Of a stretch of 5,177 bases of DNA, positions 5,156-5,177 are shown in pieces. The notes under the pieces are model-generated. The model was not told where the DNA came from, ran no database searches, and worked only from the letters and a program-made list of their open reading frames with translations. Each line of letters begins with the position of its first letter. Within the stretch, counting starts at the first letter, position 1. Source of the DNA: Planctomycetales bacterium (lineage in GTDB: Bacteria; Planctomycetota; Phycisphaerae; SM23-33); contig DAOVLV010000176.1 of the NCBI GenBank assembly GCA_030631085.1, forward strand, positions 1-5,177, given 5' to 3'. A program made the translations under genes and the position numbers.

Positions 5156-5177
5156 TTATTGCTCCAATTGTTCAAAG
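5156..5177 (-). CDS. Possible 3' end of xseA (exonuclease VII large subunit)
   Basis: On the minus strand the last bases of the window can be read F-E-Q-L-E-Q-stop (codons from 5176 to the TAA at 5158-5156), ending two bases before the xseB ATG. The only support is that xseA normally lies directly upstream of xseB and that this frame ends cleanly there. Six codons are too few to identify the protein. Confidence 0.3.
5162..5165 (-). promoter_or_regulatory. Ribosome binding site of xseB
   Basis: GGAG on the minus strand lies 8 bases before the xseB ATG. It would fall inside the last codons of xseA if the reading above is right, which would give translational coupling of the two subunits. Confidence 0.65.

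Overview
The window looks like chromosomal DNA of a Gram-negative-type bacterium with moderately high GC. An outer-membrane-type lipoprotein signal and XseB point to Bacteria. The style of the radical SAM and glycosyltransferase proteins resembles Planctomycetes (Phycisphaerae-like lineages), but that placement is from memory and is tentative. Nothing indicates phage or plasmid replication, there are no RNA genes, and there is no CRISPR array.

Left part (1-2398, + strand): three tightly spaced genes that read as one transcription unit. They are the C-terminal end of a large radical SAM protein (tetraether-lipid-synthase/MJ0619-like tail), a 166-residue predicted lipoprotein of unknown function, and a complete 501-residue radical SAM protein with a SPASM-type cysteine set. 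Gaps are 13 and 9 bases. Two iron-sulfur radical enzymes bracketing an exported lipoprotein suggest a dedicated modification or envelope pathway whose substrate cannot be read from the sequence.

Middle (2399-3625, + strand): an AT-rich leader with several dyads and a repeated 10-mer, followed by a two-gene toxin-antitoxin module. The antitoxin carries an N-terminal helix-turn-helix and a C-terminal DUF433 domain. The toxin is a PIN-like nuclease that overlaps it by ATGA. The architecture matches the VapB45/VapC45 type (Rv2018/Rv2019 of Mycobacterium tuberculosis). The module has its own control region and looks like an insertion between unrelated neighbours.

Right part (3644-5177, - strand): a GT4 glycosyltransferase and, upstream of it, xseB (exonuclease VII small subunit). 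The last bases may be the end of xseA. Between xseB and the glycosyltransferase lies a compact non-coding element built from degenerate heptads (consensus TTSGTAA). The heptads form two arrays in opposite orientation and include a perfect 17-bp inverted repeat. The toxin and glycosyltransferase genes converge with only 18 bases between them and no visible terminator.

The most interesting items are the heptad-repeat element, the radical SAM-lipoprotein-radical SAM cassette, and the VapBC45-like module with its dyad-rich leader.
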